A stretch of 64,000 bases of DNA from Manduca sexta (GCF_014839805.1 NC_051139.1:1860001-1924000); one strand, 5' to 3'. Shown: positions 39,309-53,049, counted from the stretch's first letter. Program-made: numbers and translations. Notes: generated from the letters alone by a model not told the origin.

Positions 39309-39683
39309 GTTGAGAAACTATGCCCTAACGAGATAAATTCCATAGCATCCAGCTTCTTAAAGAACACTTATCAATTCCAAACTAAAGTAACGAATGCAAT
39401 TCCAATACAATTGTATTTCCTCCACGAGTAACGAAGACGCGTTGAAACTTCAAGAGATTGGAATATTGCAGCTGCAGCAAAATAATTAGAGTTTTATTGT
39501 ATCACTAAAATTCACTAGGTATTTACAAATTGTATTCCGTGAAAAAATCATTGTCTATAATAAATAAAACGCATAAACTAAGTATAAATATATCCGTCAA
39601 AAATATAGTACATCGGTAAAATATAATGTAGTACAGAGTACCTATTTCTATTGACTCTAAAATTTTTAAGAAATTGACACCTA

Positions 39684-39925
39684 CACACAGTCACGCCTTT
39701 TATCCCCGAAGGGGTAGGCAGAAGTCCCACAGGTAAACCCACTTTTCGCCGTGCGTAGTCCATCCCAGAATGTGATAGGGAGCTAGCCTATCCCATATCA
39801 GGCACAAAGTCCAGTCCCCGGGCTGATACTAAATAGAGAAGCCCAATAACACTTTGCCCGACCCTGGGATCGAACCCTAGACCTCAGCACACCTATCGTA
39901 CCATAATACAACGCACCGACGCATC
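39684..39925 (-). mobile_element. SINE family A
   Basis: CACGCCTTTTATCCCCGAAG, GGGGTAGGCAGAAGTCCCAC, CATATCAGGCACAAAGTCCA, with the head containing GGGATCGAACCCTAGACCTC. Confidence 0.75.
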
Positions 39926-42139
39926 TATTTAATTACATTATTATTAAATATGAATTATCAAGTACAAAATATTTTAAAACTAACAACACGACATATCAAC
40001 CTAAGAAAACACGTTACTAAAAAATCTTTATAAAAGACAAATAAAAAAAATAAAAACTTTTAAATGTCGAATAAAAGAAATAACGAGGAATTAAATTATA
40101 GTACGTTGCAAGACAGGCGCGTAATTGGAACTCCTTGAGGGGACAATACGTTCAGCTCAGGCCCCGAGCCCACCTGGATGTTCAATGGAGCTTCCAACCC
40201 TGGTAATTGCGTATTTAATACAAATCATTCGCAGACATTGAATTTACATTTTCTTAATTAACTATCTAAGCCTTTGTATATTTGTTATGACTAATATCTT
40301 AAACGTTAAAATAAAAGTTGAAAATGGAACCAGTAGATCTACTTCGAAAAACGATCGTCGAAACGTCGGTCCGAAACGAAGAAACGATAAACTTCGGATT
40401 AAACATTACTACGAAATTACTACTAACAATATAAATAAATAAAGATATAAATCAAAAATATTTGGATTAAAATTTTATTTATCTTGAAAACTGACCTTTA
40501 AGTGAACAGAACCGTGAGCAAAAGCTAGTACCTAAAAATGTATTGCACCGGTCCCAATTTGGAATGTAATGACATATAGCTTTGACAGTCTGGTTCCATA
40601 ATGGAGGCTCTGTAATAATGATAATAAACAAACTTAACACAAAAATTAAAACATCCAAATAACTAGAGACTCCGCCAATTAACTATTGTAATTGGATATT
40701 TTGTTAGGGAGAGCGTGCACACCGCACTTATTATTAAATTAATATAAGATATTTTTTCGCACTTGTATTCTCGTACATACCTCTGCGCATTAACCCGTCT
40801 AAATAGGTACTTTATGGGATACTATGAAGGTAAAGATAAAAAAATAATATAATAAATTAAAATATAAATTGTATTGAATGAAATCATTTTACATGGCGTA
40901 GTTATTAATTATAGTTAATTCTATGCCCTTTATTGGAATTGAAACAATATCGCCTAGCAATCAATTTGGGCGCGCTATCTCTTAGCAAATTTTAACTTTC
41001 CCTTAACACAAAAGCTGTTGTAATAATATTAAACATTATTTAGCGAGACACGGAACAATGCCGATAATCCCGCAATTTCTCTGAGGTGCTCCGGGATTGC
41101 TTCATTAAAGCGGGGAATGTTTTATCTTCCCTTTTATAAACTTAATTATTTCGCTAAGGGCGGTGCTATGACCGCGGTTCTCGTCTTAGTTGCTATAAGG
41201 AAAAATTAATTTCATATTAAAAAGACTTTGTGATTTTGACTTTTGATGGTCGATTTAGGACTTAACTAAAAGTTGCATAAAAGTTGAAATAAATCTCTGT
41301 AGTCCTAATTCCGTATTTTCAATATCTTGATCACATAAATATGTGGGTTTATTGTCAAACAATTTTGCATGTGGTGTTTACCTATAATCATACTTACTAT
41401 GCTATTAAGTTTATGTTAGTTTGTAAGTAACGGTGTGATAAACGCTGATAAGCCTAATAAATAAAAAAATAGCAACATTTTCTAGTAAAACTTGGGACAA
41501 AATAGAGCCAAAATAAAAGCATGCTGTTAAATCCAAAGATAAGAGCGTATCAATCGTCTAACCTGCTGCCTGTTGAAGGTTTTATATGTATCAACTTAGC
41601 TGGCCGATATTGTATCTATCATACTGGTTCCTATAACGATGGGAAGCAACAAAAAAATTGGTGTTACCGTGTTAATACTTACTATTATATATTCTATGTA
41701 GCATAACCTCTACTGATAGCAAATAAATATATCCAACGACATAATGGGCTTTCTGTGTAGTCCAGTTCATAAATTCTAAAGGTGTTATTTACTTTGTCAC
41801 ATACGCTATTTCTACTACTGCCGGGGAAGGATCAAATTGTCCAGTTGTTGGCTTGCGGCGCTCTAGGCGACGACTCATCACCACGGCAACCGATCGTCGT
41901 GAAACATTAAAAATGGACCACAACAGTAAACTATAAAGCATTTATCAGTATGTAAAATACGAGAATATAGAAATTTAGACACTCTTTTTAGTAACAAATA
42001 TAGTCGGTAAAATAAAAATTATAAGTAAGCATCATTCAAAAAGTACCTATGACGACGTAGATTTGCAAATTTGTTTAACTGAAGTTCATTATGCATTCAT
42101 CTTCATCGAATACAGTCGATTGTGACTGTACAGTCACAA
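39926..42139. other. Long intergenic stretch
   Basis: AT-rich, no supported gene. A CpG-richer patch at 41820-41910 (CTGCCGGGGAAGGATC; GGCGACGACTCATCACCACG) has no open frame I can defend. Short family D end-like GCAAAAGCTAGTACC at 40518-40532. Confidence 0.35.
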
Positions 42140-42168
42140 TATAATACAGGGCTGATATTATTATATTA
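42140..42168 (+). mobile_element. SINE B end fragment
   Basis: AATACAGGGCTGATATTATT, the 3' terminus of family B alone. Confidence 0.6.
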
Positions 42169-42767
42169 TGCCTTTCTGCATTCGCCTTCACTCATGCACT
42201 AAGTCTTAAAAGATTTATCTTTGAAAACACTTTCCAATATCAAAATATTTTCCATAAAAATCAGTTTCTCGTAAGTAACCTTCCCTCTAAGCTGAAAATT
42301 TAAGCATTTTCTCCACTGTTTTATAATGTAGGTCCTTACGTCCCCTTTCAAACAAATTGTGTTAGTTTTGAGTGCTTCTGGCGCTGTCTGTATATGAAGT
42401 GTTCTTTCAAATTTTATATCAGATGAAATAAGACAATTTTGTATTGATAGGATCCCGAATAAATCTCGCTTTGCACTTGAAACGCAATAAAGTCTGCGCT
42501 TGGAGGCTGCATATAAATCGAGTTTCAACTCATAATATGTTTGAAAATTTTATCTGGTTTCTAGAAACGTGTGTACTTAAATAAATGAATCGAAGATTTT
42601 TTTTTATTGTTTTTATTTTGGAAAATAAAAAGGTGTTAATGGTATATAATTGTTTGATCGGGGAATATGCAATGTATTGTTTCGAATAATGACATGATGA
42701 GAAATGTTACAATAGCGTTGATTGCAAGGGGCATTTGAAAAATTTAATACTCTCTATTATATTCTGC
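42169..42767. other. Intergenic stretch with an unassigned open frame
   Basis: A minus-strand frame of 109 codons (42199-42528, starting MKLDLYAASKRRLYC) has no motif I recognise. Composition is not distinct from its surroundings. Probably chance, or an unrecognised repeat. Confidence 0.3.
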
Positions 42768-42962
42768 TAGCTATTAACTGCGGCTTCGTCCGCGTAAAAA
42801 AAAATTCTGGCATAAATATTTTCCGTGGATAAAAAAATAGCCTATAGCACTTAAGATTAATGTAACTTCCTATTAGTGATATAATTCAAAATCGGTTTAA
42901 TAGTTCCTGAGGTTAGCGCGTTCAAACTAACGCAGTCTCAAGCTTTATTTATTTGTATAGAC
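42768..42962 (-). mobile_element. Family D (Helentron-like) copy
   Basis: CTAGCTATTAACTGCGGCTT, CGTCCGCGTAAAA, ATAGTTCCTGAGGTTAGCGC, GTCTCAAGCTTTATTTATTT. Confidence 0.6.
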
Positions 42963-42992
42963 TTGATCCCGTGTTTTATTAAAAAAAATGTT

Positions 42993-43283
42993 TTGAATGA
43001 CGAGACGAGCTTGCCGTTCGCCTGATGGTAAGCGATATGACCGCCCGTACATAGTAGAAACACCGTCCAACACCTTGAATTACAAATTATGGTTTGATAT
43101 TCCACTGCGCTCGTGATCCTGGGATATGAGATATTAAGTCATATTATGTCCAGTAGTTAGACTGACTACAATGTTCTTCAAACCGGAATACAACAGTGAC
43201 TAATCACTGCTGCTTGGCGGTAGAAATAGACATTGCGGTGGTACCCAGGCGGACTCTCAAATATGAGAGACCTACCACCAGTC
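42993..43283 (-). mobile_element. Repeat family C, full length
   Basis: TTTGAATGACGAGACGAGCT, TATTCCACTGCGCTCGTGAT, ACTGACTACAATGTTCTTCA, TTGGCGGTAGAAATAGACAT, ending GAGAGACCTACCACCAGT. Confidence 0.75.
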
Positions 43284-43849
43284 AATATAAATCAAAACAC
43301 AATCACTATGTCATAAATAAAGCACCAATACCTTATTATATTTTTGTTAGTCGATGAGCATCGGATACATTTAAGGCCAAACGAATTTGCTTTTGAAGTG
43401 GACTATATAAATATAATATCATTCTTTATGATCAAAAAAGGGTTACAGATCCGGCAAATAATGGATCGTTAGTGAAGACTCCAAAAGATAACAAAATGGA
43501 TTCAACGAATACTTGTGCTAGCATCGTACAGTGTTTTGGGGAATTTTGTATCGGGAAAGCCTTTAACGTGGGCGCAGCTCCGATCAGAATAATAGTATAG
43601 ATAAAAAAATCCCGATCCTCATAATAAAACACAATATAAATGTATCTCGTGACATACAATCGAATATCCAACTCGGATATTGTGACCGTCTTAAAATATA
43701 ACTGCAATATCTCCAGCGCGCTGCGGATTTATATACGGCCAATGTAATCCTTACCAACGGTTATATGGCTTTATGGAAATACAATTAAGTATTTTCAAAG
43801 TTTCTTTAAGTTTACTAATCTTTTAAATGTAAAAGATTGTGAGAATATT
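43284..43849. other. Intergenic stretch
   Basis: A 91-codon minus-strand frame (43432-43707) has no recognised domain. Nothing else seen. Confidence 0.3.
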
Positions 43850-44110
43850 TGGATGTTTGTTTTAAGTAAACGCAGAAAAGGCCGAACGGATTTTAATAAA
43901 ATTTTGCATATGTATAGACCATATCCTTGATTAATAAATAGGCTATTATCCGGTAGACTACTCCCGTAGGAAATATTTTTTATCCAATGAAATAAGGTAG
44001 AGTCTACTCTACCTTATTTCATTGGATAATGATAACACTCTAGTGTTACAGTGATTCAGGGACTTTTATAACGGAAAGGCTTTCAATGCGGGCGAAGACG
44101 CGAGCTACAC
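43850..44110 (+). mobile_element. Family D-like repeat with nested perfect hairpin
   Basis: GGCCGAACGGATTTTAATAA and GGACTTTTATAACGGAAAGG with GCGGGCGAAGACGCGAGCTA at the right, as in 25560-25690. A hairpin at 43980-44029 sits in the middle. Confidence 0.55.
43980..44029. repeat. Perfect 24-bp-arm hairpin
   Basis: TTATCCAATGAAATAAGGTA... faces its exact complement, with 2 bp (CT) between the arms. Possibly a very small foldback insertion. Confidence 0.9.
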
Positions 44111-44649
44111 CTAATTGCTAATAAGTATGTATGACATAACCGAATAGGTTTTTCGTGAAGAAATCTCATCGCATATTTAATTAAAGAAATTGATAATATG
44201 TCAAATATTTTAATTACCTATTGACTCGTATTGTAATAAATTTTCTTATAATTCTATAATATGCTGATTTATATCGGCCAAATAGAAGAATCTTTAATAG
44301 TCTAAGATTCAACTGTCAAATCAATATGACATAAATTGAATTAGAATTATAATATTGAATTAAATGTACCTTCATTTCCACATTGCGGATTTCGAATTTA
44401 CATTAATTTTATTTGGAAACCGAACTCAATTCACCAGAGTCTCCGTTTAATAACGCCACTTAAACAATGAAACGAACTCTTTGCTTTTAAATTTAAAATT
44501 CATTGCTTCGTTCTTATGTATTTACAATCTCATTAATCTCGAGTACAAATGGTTAGTATTTGCATTACAAATTTTAATTTAGTAAATGGTTTAAAACGTC
44601 AAACCATTGCATTAGATACTAAAAGGTACTTTGTAATGCAAAACAGTAT
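44111..44649. other. AT-rich intergenic stretch
   Basis: No feature recognised. Confidence 0.4.
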
Positions 44650-45240
44650 CTAAAAATCTTTTGAACATTCAGTGCACACCGTATCCGCCAGTAGGAAGGA
44701 CCTGTGGCAGTACAATCAGTGCATACACCGCCATCTCGTCAACATTGCCGGAACTACAAGATGATCGATGCATTGACACAATTGTAGTGATATCGCACAG
44801 CAATCATGTTAGATGGCGACAGAAGATACTGGCTTGCGATAGCAAAATTTGCGCGACGCGCAGCATATATACCTCCAAATAAAACCCGTCGAAGGGGCCG
44901 CGGCCGGTCAGGCGCAACATCTGCCTGACTGGAAATCTTCCCTTCCATAGAGGAACGCAATTAGCAGGGTTTACCACTACACCCGATTCCTGCCGGCTTC
45001 CCTTTCGTAATTTATGTAAAATCTAATTATTATTAGAACGATTTGCAAACCGCCTTTATGCGTATAGAACTATGTTGTATCGTGTTCCTTTTCGGAAAAT
45101 TTCATCATATTTTGGCACTGGTATCCACCACATCAGCCTGTTGCACTAAACACACTGCACAAAGTGGCAGCGAATTGACAATATTTCGTCTTCTTACAGT
45201 TCTTATAAAACTGGCAGTTATTTCTATTTATTATTTAAAT
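44650..45240. repeat. Dispersed repeat K, long copy
   Basis: A GC-richer block with GAAGGGGCCGCGGCCGGTCA, TTCCTGCCGGCTTCCCTTTC, GAACGATTTGCAAACCGCC and TTTTCGGAAAATTTCATCAT. The latter half recurs at 54905-55075. Likely a retroelement tail. No domain in the small frames. Confidence 0.5.
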
Positions 45241-45289
45241 AAACAACACTTGACTAGTTTTTATTTTTAGGCCAAAAAAAAACTATGTG

Positions 45290-45525
45290 ATGAATGCTCG
45301 GTGATGTAGGCGTATTACGTGTGCGGTACGACTCTCGCTTTGAGGTCTGGGGTTCGAATCTGAAATGATATTTGGATTTTTCCTAAGTGTCATCACGGAT
45401 CTAGAATTTGTGGCCGTAACAGCAATATGATCGCTGTGTAGGAATACACACTCAAAAAGTAAGTGTCTGGTTTCACATCTGCCTACACCTTCGAGAATAA
45501 AGTAGTGATGCGTGTGTTTTTTTTA
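45290..45525 (+). mobile_element. SINE family A, diverged
   Basis: Head with CGGTGATGTAGGCGTATTAC and GGGGTTCGAATCTGAAATGA. Body with CACATCTGCCTACACCTTCG and GAGAATAAAGTAGTGATGCG. Confidence 0.7.
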
Positions 45526-48500
45526 AAATACAAACAAAAACTTCATCTATACAGATTCACAAAATGAACCAAAATAGTTATTATCGGCGTAGTTTTCAGA
45601 TATTTCAATAACAGCCTACCTTTAGGCAGATAAATGAGAAAATTCACGATGTTACGATCGAATGAGCTCGTTCCGGCAGCAAACTATGATAAATATGCTC
45701 GCCGGCTCGTTCATTTTCATTCGCTCATTTCATTCACTCTATTTATGATTTTACTTTAAACTAATTGGGGTGATTTTAATGACTGAATTTAATTTTTGAA
45801 TTCAATAATTAATTTACAATTTCAGTAACAAAATTACTCAATCATAATAGTTAATTTTACTTTCATTTATATCCGTCCATGTTTTATTAATGCAAATAAG
45901 CTCACACCTATGCCTGCCGAGGTAGGCAGATGTGCTAGTATCGTCTATTAATTATTTTTTTTCAATTCCCTGGACTTTGTCGGTGTCCCGGAATTATAAG
46001 GGAGGGGTAGAACCGAAATTATGAACAAAAGGCCTATCTAGATATCGGTAATACATCTTCGATTGATGAAATATGTAAGTATTATAATAGAAATGTAATT
46101 CTAGTATTAGATTTTGCTTTCAGCTTTGAGGAGCCTAAAAAAACCTTTAGAATGAGTCATATTAAATGTTCCGACATAAATAGGATTTTAAATATCTAAC
46201 ACATTGTATTTATTATGTTTTATTTTACTAGAAACCATTTGATTTCTGCATTAAGACACCATAAAATATATCTTTAAAAACTGAAATATCTACACGCACT
46301 TTTTGCATTAATAATATTAGTAGTATTTGATACAGCACACTTTAATGGAACAGTAAATTAGATTTTGTAATAAAGTTATATGGGTATAACATTTCAGTCT
46401 AATTTCTTATTAATAGTACTTATATTATAAAATAATCTATTTAAGCCTAATTTGCAATTTCACTAATGGAAAATAAAAATACTAATCGTAAATCATACAG
46501 GTGCCTAAGTGCCTTTGGGCTTTCCAAATTCATTCTACGTTACATTTCGCCTTTATACCTGCCCCGGGACAGAGACATTTCTTAATGGACGAACGTGGGG
46601 CAATGTTATAATACATTTTTTAAGTTATTTTTACATTATTATGTGAATATAATTCAAATACTTAATGTGTACGTGTTATTTTTATTATGTATTTTTGTCT
46701 ATAGACATTCAATCGTCAGTCACTATCAGTTGGCTCATCATGAAGATATCACTATAATTAACTGCAGGGGTATAGTTAATTCACTGAATAATAATTGGGC
46801 ACAAATCATAAAGGCATTATGTGAACAATTTTATAAGGCGCTGAAAATTGTCAATTTTGCATTTCGGAATATAATTATAATTTTATTTTATTTACTTAAA
46901 AACATACACCTTACCATACATTAAAATAGTTAAATTAGAATTGAATTATTCAAATTCCACGCTCAACAGTTATTCACGGAAACAAAACCGCGTATAAAGT
47001 TGCATAAAATATCAGCATAACAGAGAAAGTTCCTATAGTTTTGCGCCAAACGCGCCAACACGCAACAATGCTATTAATTTCCATCAGGCGCTGCATGCAA
47101 ACTCAAACAGCGTGCACACCGAACTCGGCACTCAGTAAACAACTAACAATACTGAGTGTAAAATGTTGTTAACTAATGAAAATATACAAGTTGCTCTTTA
47201 TTCAACATAAATAAGCAGAGAACGCGATCCAGTGCCAGGAACACGGAAAAAGCGTTTCCTTTTTACTGCATATTGCTATTAATTAGTGTGCTTTAAAAAG
47301 CAAAAATATTGTGCATATTTATTTGCTTTTCATTAGAGTTCTGCAGGACCAAATCTTTTAGAACATTAAGCGTAGTAGACTTGTTGTTGATTATGGCAAT
47401 AAAATAAAAAAAAATACATTGATCGCTACTTATATTTTTTTCGTTTATATTTGGCGGAAATGAACATATTGACGGTTGAAAGGCCAATTAACTTAGCGAC
47501 ATTCTTTTAGAAAAAAATTAAGTAGATTAGAAAAACATAGAAAGTAGAGATGATTTTAAATATGTATGAAATAGTGTCGCATAAAATGTCGCTTAAGTGC
47601 ATTAGCCTTTCACCCTTCGATATAATGTCACATGTTCATTTATATGAATAGGTAAAATAGATGTTTATATGTAACGGTGACTGTATTTTTTTAAAACTAC
47701 AGGCTCTGTTACATCTAAACGTCGTCGTAATACTTGCTTTTTTTTAGATAATTTGTGAAATTACTAAAATATCGTAGATCTACGAGCGCGAACACTGTAA
47801 TATAGTTCATATACACGAGTAAAGTATACTAAAGAGCGCAGATAGGGCCATACAATTAGTAAGAAGTAGCACTTATATAAATTAAATCACCAAAATATAC
47901 TTCACTGCATGTTAAAACTATAATATCAAAGAAGAGCTTTAAAAACAAAATCTTTTTAAAAGGAATCATAAAAACTTAATAAGTTAGGTACAGTCGGGCA
48001 CAAAAGTAGCTAAACTAATTCAAAACTTCAAATACAATTCAAGCATTTTTTTTCTTTTTGTAAAGTAAATCTGTTTTTTATTTTTGTAAATAAAAAAAAA
48101 ACATTTTTATGAATACAAGTCTTACTTTTATTAAGTGACAGTTTGTAATGACACCGCTTGGAGCTAAAATAGTGTAAAGGCGGTTTTATTTTAAAATTAC
48201 ATTAATATTTTGTACAAAATGTTATTTGGGAGATATCAACATAAAACAACTATTTTCAATCCGCAATCACTGGTTTTACAGCCTATCTTCTTTCTCTATC
48301 GTAGTTAGCAAAAAAAGTTATGTATGTTTCCATCTTTTTCTATAGCGTCTCCGCATAAGCTACATGACTAATATCATAAGTTTCATATCTACGATTGCAA
48401 GGCTAATTTACTCAAGCAACATTTTTGCGACACAAAATTTTATACATATTTAAAATTACACGTTTTCAGTTTTTTTAACACAGTTACAATTTTTAGAAAA

Positions 48501-48874
48501 AAAATATTAAAGGTTTTATATGATTCCAACGTAAGTTATATGACTAATATCATAGGTTTTATCTGATTCAAATGTTTACATAATTAAAATCATTAATTTT
48601 GGTCATTTTAATTATAAACTAACCTAAAACATTCCTACAATTTGAAATTTAAATACTCGTAGTTTTAGGATGTAAATATACGCAGGAAAAAATTCGCTGA
48701 AAGAACCTTAATGTATACCAGATATGTTTTAATTATAGCTCCCTAAATTAAAAATGTTAATTATTATTTGGTGTTGCTAAATGTAATACGTCACATAATG
48801 TTTTTGGTTAACGTGTATTTCAGTGTGTTATAGTGCGGAAGAAAAAAATGCAGTCACAATATTATTATTCTAAA
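45526..48874. other. Long AT-rich intergenic stretch
   Basis: No supported gene. A plus-strand frame of 109 codons (46595-46924) is hydrophobic and AT-driven, without a recognised domain. A 20-bp direct repeat ATGACTAATATCATA occurs near 48365 and 48540. A small SINE A remnant (CTGCCGAGGTAGGCAGATG) is near 45915. Confidence 0.3.
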
Positions 48875-49046
48875 CTAATGTATAAACATGAAGAGTTCGT
48901 TTGTTTGAACGTGCTGACCTAGGGAATTAAACTAAACAAATTCTGTTTTTTTTTTCACTTATAGGAAACATCATTAGTCCTGAGTGCTATAAGCTATTTT
49001 TATCCCGCAAAACAATTTTTCACACGGGTTGCATGCAAAAACTAGT
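48875..49046 (+). mobile_element. Family D (Helentron-like) short copy
   Basis: AACATGAAGAGTTCGTTTGT, TTGAACGTGCTGACCTAGGG, GAGTGCTATAAGCTATTTTT and the end TGCATGCAAAAACTAGTTC. Confidence 0.6.
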
Positions 49047-49585
49047 TCAAAAATTCAAAAATTATGGACATTTTTGGCCATTAGTCATTGCACCGTCATT
49101 TCATCAAGCACAACTTGTAGTGCAACAGGCACACAATAAAAAATAATGCATTTATATAAAATTAATAATATTTTTAAATATATCAAGCTATAGTAAACAC
49201 CTCAAAAACTTATAGGTCAACTGATAAAGGTCAACGCGTATAAAAGATATGACCGTCCAAGTCGCATATTTTGCGACTTCATAAGGGAATTAAAAACCTA
49301 TGAGGTACTTTCGATTGACCTAGAATAATGTAATTTGGCAAGAAGCAATGTCTTATAGCGCATAAAAAATATCTGAAAACTTTAATAAGTATCTTTAATA
49401 AAAAAAAGGGAATTTAATGTAATAACCGTTCTAAAGATCAAAAGGCAATGTTGTGTTTTTCCTTTAATCTAGTTTGTTTTTTAGTTACAGCAATATTAAA
49501 TGCTTTTTTAATGTATCTATAAAGTTTTTACGGAACCCTCGGTGCGCGAGTCCAACTTGCACTTGTCCGTTTTTTAGCTGGCCCA
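49047..49585. repeat. Repeat tail (CGGAACCCTCGG type)
   Basis: The segment 49534-49575 has ACGGAACCCTCGGTGCGCGA and CCAACTTGCACTTGTCCG. I know this as a very common short repeat end in lepidopteran genomes, but I cannot name its class. The part before 49534 shows nothing else. Confidence 0.4.
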
Positions 49586-52039
49586 GAGCCACGATGTTTC
49601 TACGCTAACAAATCTAGAACTCAGTCAAATCTTACGCTAATTAACGCTGTTAAATGTTTTATTTATTTTGTTCGTTAATGTCAACTTGAATATTTTATTT
49701 TGATATATTTATATTATGCTTGAATACTTAATTGTATAATTAAAAATACTGTTGGATAAAACAATTGGTAATAAGTCGTTGTTTCATTTTAAATGTTCGT
49801 GTCACAAAGTTTTTCCCGTGTCGTTAGAACATTATTTAAGTGTATCTCTGTTGGTATACGCGGCACACATGAGTAAAGCTTTCAATAGGCGAGATTTTTT
49901 ACAACTACGCGACCTCTTCAACATTAATCATTATCTTTCAGTCAATTAACATAAAATCATTACGTACTATTGACTTAAACTTTCCTCAATAATTGCACTA
50001 TCTTTTAGTAATAACCGAACAAAAATCCGTTCAGTAGATTTTGGGAAAGTCGATTACATACGACATATCTGTTTGTATATGATCGATTTTCTGGAGACTT
50101 TTTTTATTATATGTATAGACTATCACAAATGCCAAACTATTTATAAATCAAAAATAAAACCCAATAAAATGATTATTTGTTAAGGCTATTAATAAATAAA
50201 AGAAATTAAAAACAAAATCTTCTACGAACAACGGATAAATAACAAAATTACGAAAAACGATGACACAAATAACAATCAGCTAATGGATTTACGTACGATA
50301 TAAATCTTTGAGGGCCTTATTCTATATGACAGTGTAAACTTTAACACTGCCGTGTTACGTTATGTTCGGGATTTCGCGATTAAAATGGATTCACTTTATT
50401 TCACACAAAGATTTTTTTTTTAATTTACTTAAACGTGTATAGGCGATTTAAAGTTTTGAAACTGTACATACATTATAAATTTTAGCTATTTAATTGTACA
50501 TATTAACAGATAAAACATAATCATGGAAGCGCCATGTTTAAATATTACATTTTATTTCATATGTTTTTATACAGTATTTATTTTCAGTACATTAAATTCT
50601 TTTACATTGAAAAAAATTTCCCAAAAATCGTATAAATATCTGAAGGCAAAAAACGCGCACTAAAATTGATGTTATCCCTAGGGACTCCAATTGTTTCGGG
50701 ATAAAAATATTCATTGTTTTTAGCGAGACGGATCGCCCAAGGCTACACTCTGGATAATATTTGTATGAACGTATATTCCATTAGGACTATTGGAATACCC
50801 TTAAAATAAGCGTAGTTTTTCGCAAAAATATTATCGGCAGGACAATTGAACAAACAACGAGGTAATGTCTTCTAGGGTCCGCAGATAAATGCGTCCCTCC
50901 TTTAAGAATATATATACTTAACTGACGAACCTTCGGCTAAGTAATACTTACTAATGGTAGGTCAATGCAGGGGATTCCTTAAAATTAAATAGAAAAGGAG
51001 TGCTTGATACACAGCTACATACTATAAACATATTCGATTTTATCTGTCTGTTACTTATAAATATAAAAGATTTTTTAATATTCAACAGCTTATTACAATC
51101 CAAAAAAAGCAATAAATACTCATACATTTTGACATAACTTAATATACCGACTTATAAGTCGGTCCCTGATCAAAATAAATAGTTACTCGATAAAAAAAAT
51201 ACATCTTTATACATATCAAAGGATAAGATATTTTTGCTCGCGGCAAGCTTTATTCTGGAATCCTTTGTTACATTTCTATTACATTTTGGACGAATCTATT
51301 TTCTATTGGTTTAATGTCCAGCAAAGGGTAATGACCTGTTAAGTTAAAAAACAATGATTGAAAGCCTCAACTTTGTTCAGTAAAAATAATTGACTGATTG
51401 CAAATGATTCTATGTGGAGGGTAGACTATTTTAACTTAACATTATTGAACACCCACACTGTCATTTCACTCCTACTTAACATCTACGACGCAATAATATT
51501 GTTAAAAAAAATTAACAAGTATATTTTATCCAATAGTTCAAAAACCGCTTGTAGCTATCAAAAATCATTTGTAAGTATATTTAGCGTTTTTAACATTTAT
51601 ATGTTTAACAATTAACTCAAAACTAACATAGTATTTAGTACTTATAACAAAAACTTAACTTACTAAAAGAGAACAATTTTAATCAAATTAGTTAACAAAT
51701 AAGCAAAAGAGCAAGAACATAAAAATATAGCTAGCGAAATGCAACGATTGTGAACTTCCCTCCGATCCTAAGCAAAATTCCAGCAAAAGTGTTCCGATGC
51801 AGTGGTCAAGTGTTCGGCCAGCCGGTTCAGTTCCGCGCCCTTTTTCTTTCTTCATTTTTTTCCCACGACTGACTACGTCACCTTGCTCATTGTATTATAA
51901 TTTTTTTATTCCAATTGTTCAGCTATTTTGAAAACAAAATTAAAATAACATCAGATCACATATTTGCGAATACTATGAAAACAAATAAAATTTAAATGAC
52001 AAAAAAAAATTCACATGGAAATCTGCTACACTATATGAG
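49586..52039. other. Long AT-rich intergenic stretch
   Basis: No gene or repeat family recognised. Small frames (49752-49949, 51412-51615) lack motifs. A GC-richer patch at 50690-50760 has no open frame. Confidence 0.3.
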
Positions 52040-52165
52040 TCTAGAATTTGTGCCTGCTACGGTACCCTATGACGGGACGGAATACGCGCTGCAATAAATG
52101 GGTGCACCAGATACGCCTCTGCCTACCCTTTTGGACATAAAAGACGAGTGTGTGTATGTATCACT
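52040..52165 (+). mobile_element. SINE family A, tail only
   Basis: CTATGACGGGACGGAATACG, CCAGATACGCCTCTGCCTAC, GGACATAAAAGACGAGTGTG. Confidence 0.65.
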
Positions 52166-52966
52166 AAAAACATTGTCATAATAATTTTTATAATCTTTTT
52201 TGTATTCCTCGCCCTATTTTTGCTATTTTTATTCCAAATTTATGTAAGCATGCTGGTAGTTTCAACACAGAATTCGACGAATGTAAGTTCGAAAGGTGGA
52301 TAAAAAACGAGATGTCTAACATATCTAGCTAAAATCAAAGGAATAGCCTCGGATAGTCAAAAAATACGACGACGGCACGCACACATACGTATTTCAGAAT
52401 CGTAATTGTAAATAATTGCTTAGGCATAATTAAGTTAGCCTGCTAGTTGGTAGGTCAATACAAAAGTCTTTCTAAATAAATACCACCACGAAGATACGCA
52501 AAGGAGGTATTGTAAATCGTTTTTACCCTCCCCTACATCTTATATGTCAAACTTGTACATAGATTTTTTTATCTTGAATTAAATAATTCCTAATTTAAAA
52601 AATAACGTGGTATCTAATAAAAATAAAGTCATTTGACGTTCCAGAATCCGTTCCCCAATCATTGAAGTTTAAACCGTTTCCATGACAATCGTTCGAAATT
52701 CGAAATCAAAGACCAACGTCATCAAAAAGTATTAATAGGCTCACTCGAAGTTAAAATAGAAGGCTTTTAACATTGAAACCGCCTAAGGCGACCACGTTTC
52801 AACCATTTATTTGACAACGCTTTGTAAGAACTCCTGTTGTTCCCGAATGCTTTGATAGACCTCACCTACACTTCAAAGATTTTTGTTAAATGTTCTTAGT
52901 ATAAGACGATTGTTAATTGAAAGCGGAATCTCCTTTTTGCGCGTAGTCAAAATTAAGGGCCCACGG
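52166..52966. other. Intergenic stretch
   Basis: No feature recognised. Confidence 0.4.
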
Positions 52967-53037
52967 GCATTAAAAAACCATTGAACAGTCTAATTATTAA
53001 GTGAAATAATTAGACTGTTCAATGGTTTTTTTAATGC
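52967..53037. repeat. Hairpin with 32-bp arms
   Basis: GCATTAAAAAACCATTGAAC... and its complement ...GTTCAATGGTTTTTTTAATGC, with a loop of about 6 bp (TAAGTG) and one extra T in the right arm. It lies 12 bp before a family D copy. Confidence 0.9.
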
Positions 53038-53049
53038 TTCTTATCCTTT

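Noticed and set aside
46595..46924. 109-codon hydrophobic frame as a membrane protein
   Set aside because: Composition follows the local AT richness, no start context or splice structure, no recognised family.
50685..50705. I-SceI-like homing site (GTTATCCCTAGGG)
   Set aside because: Only part of the 18-bp recognition site matches and no endonuclease gene is near.
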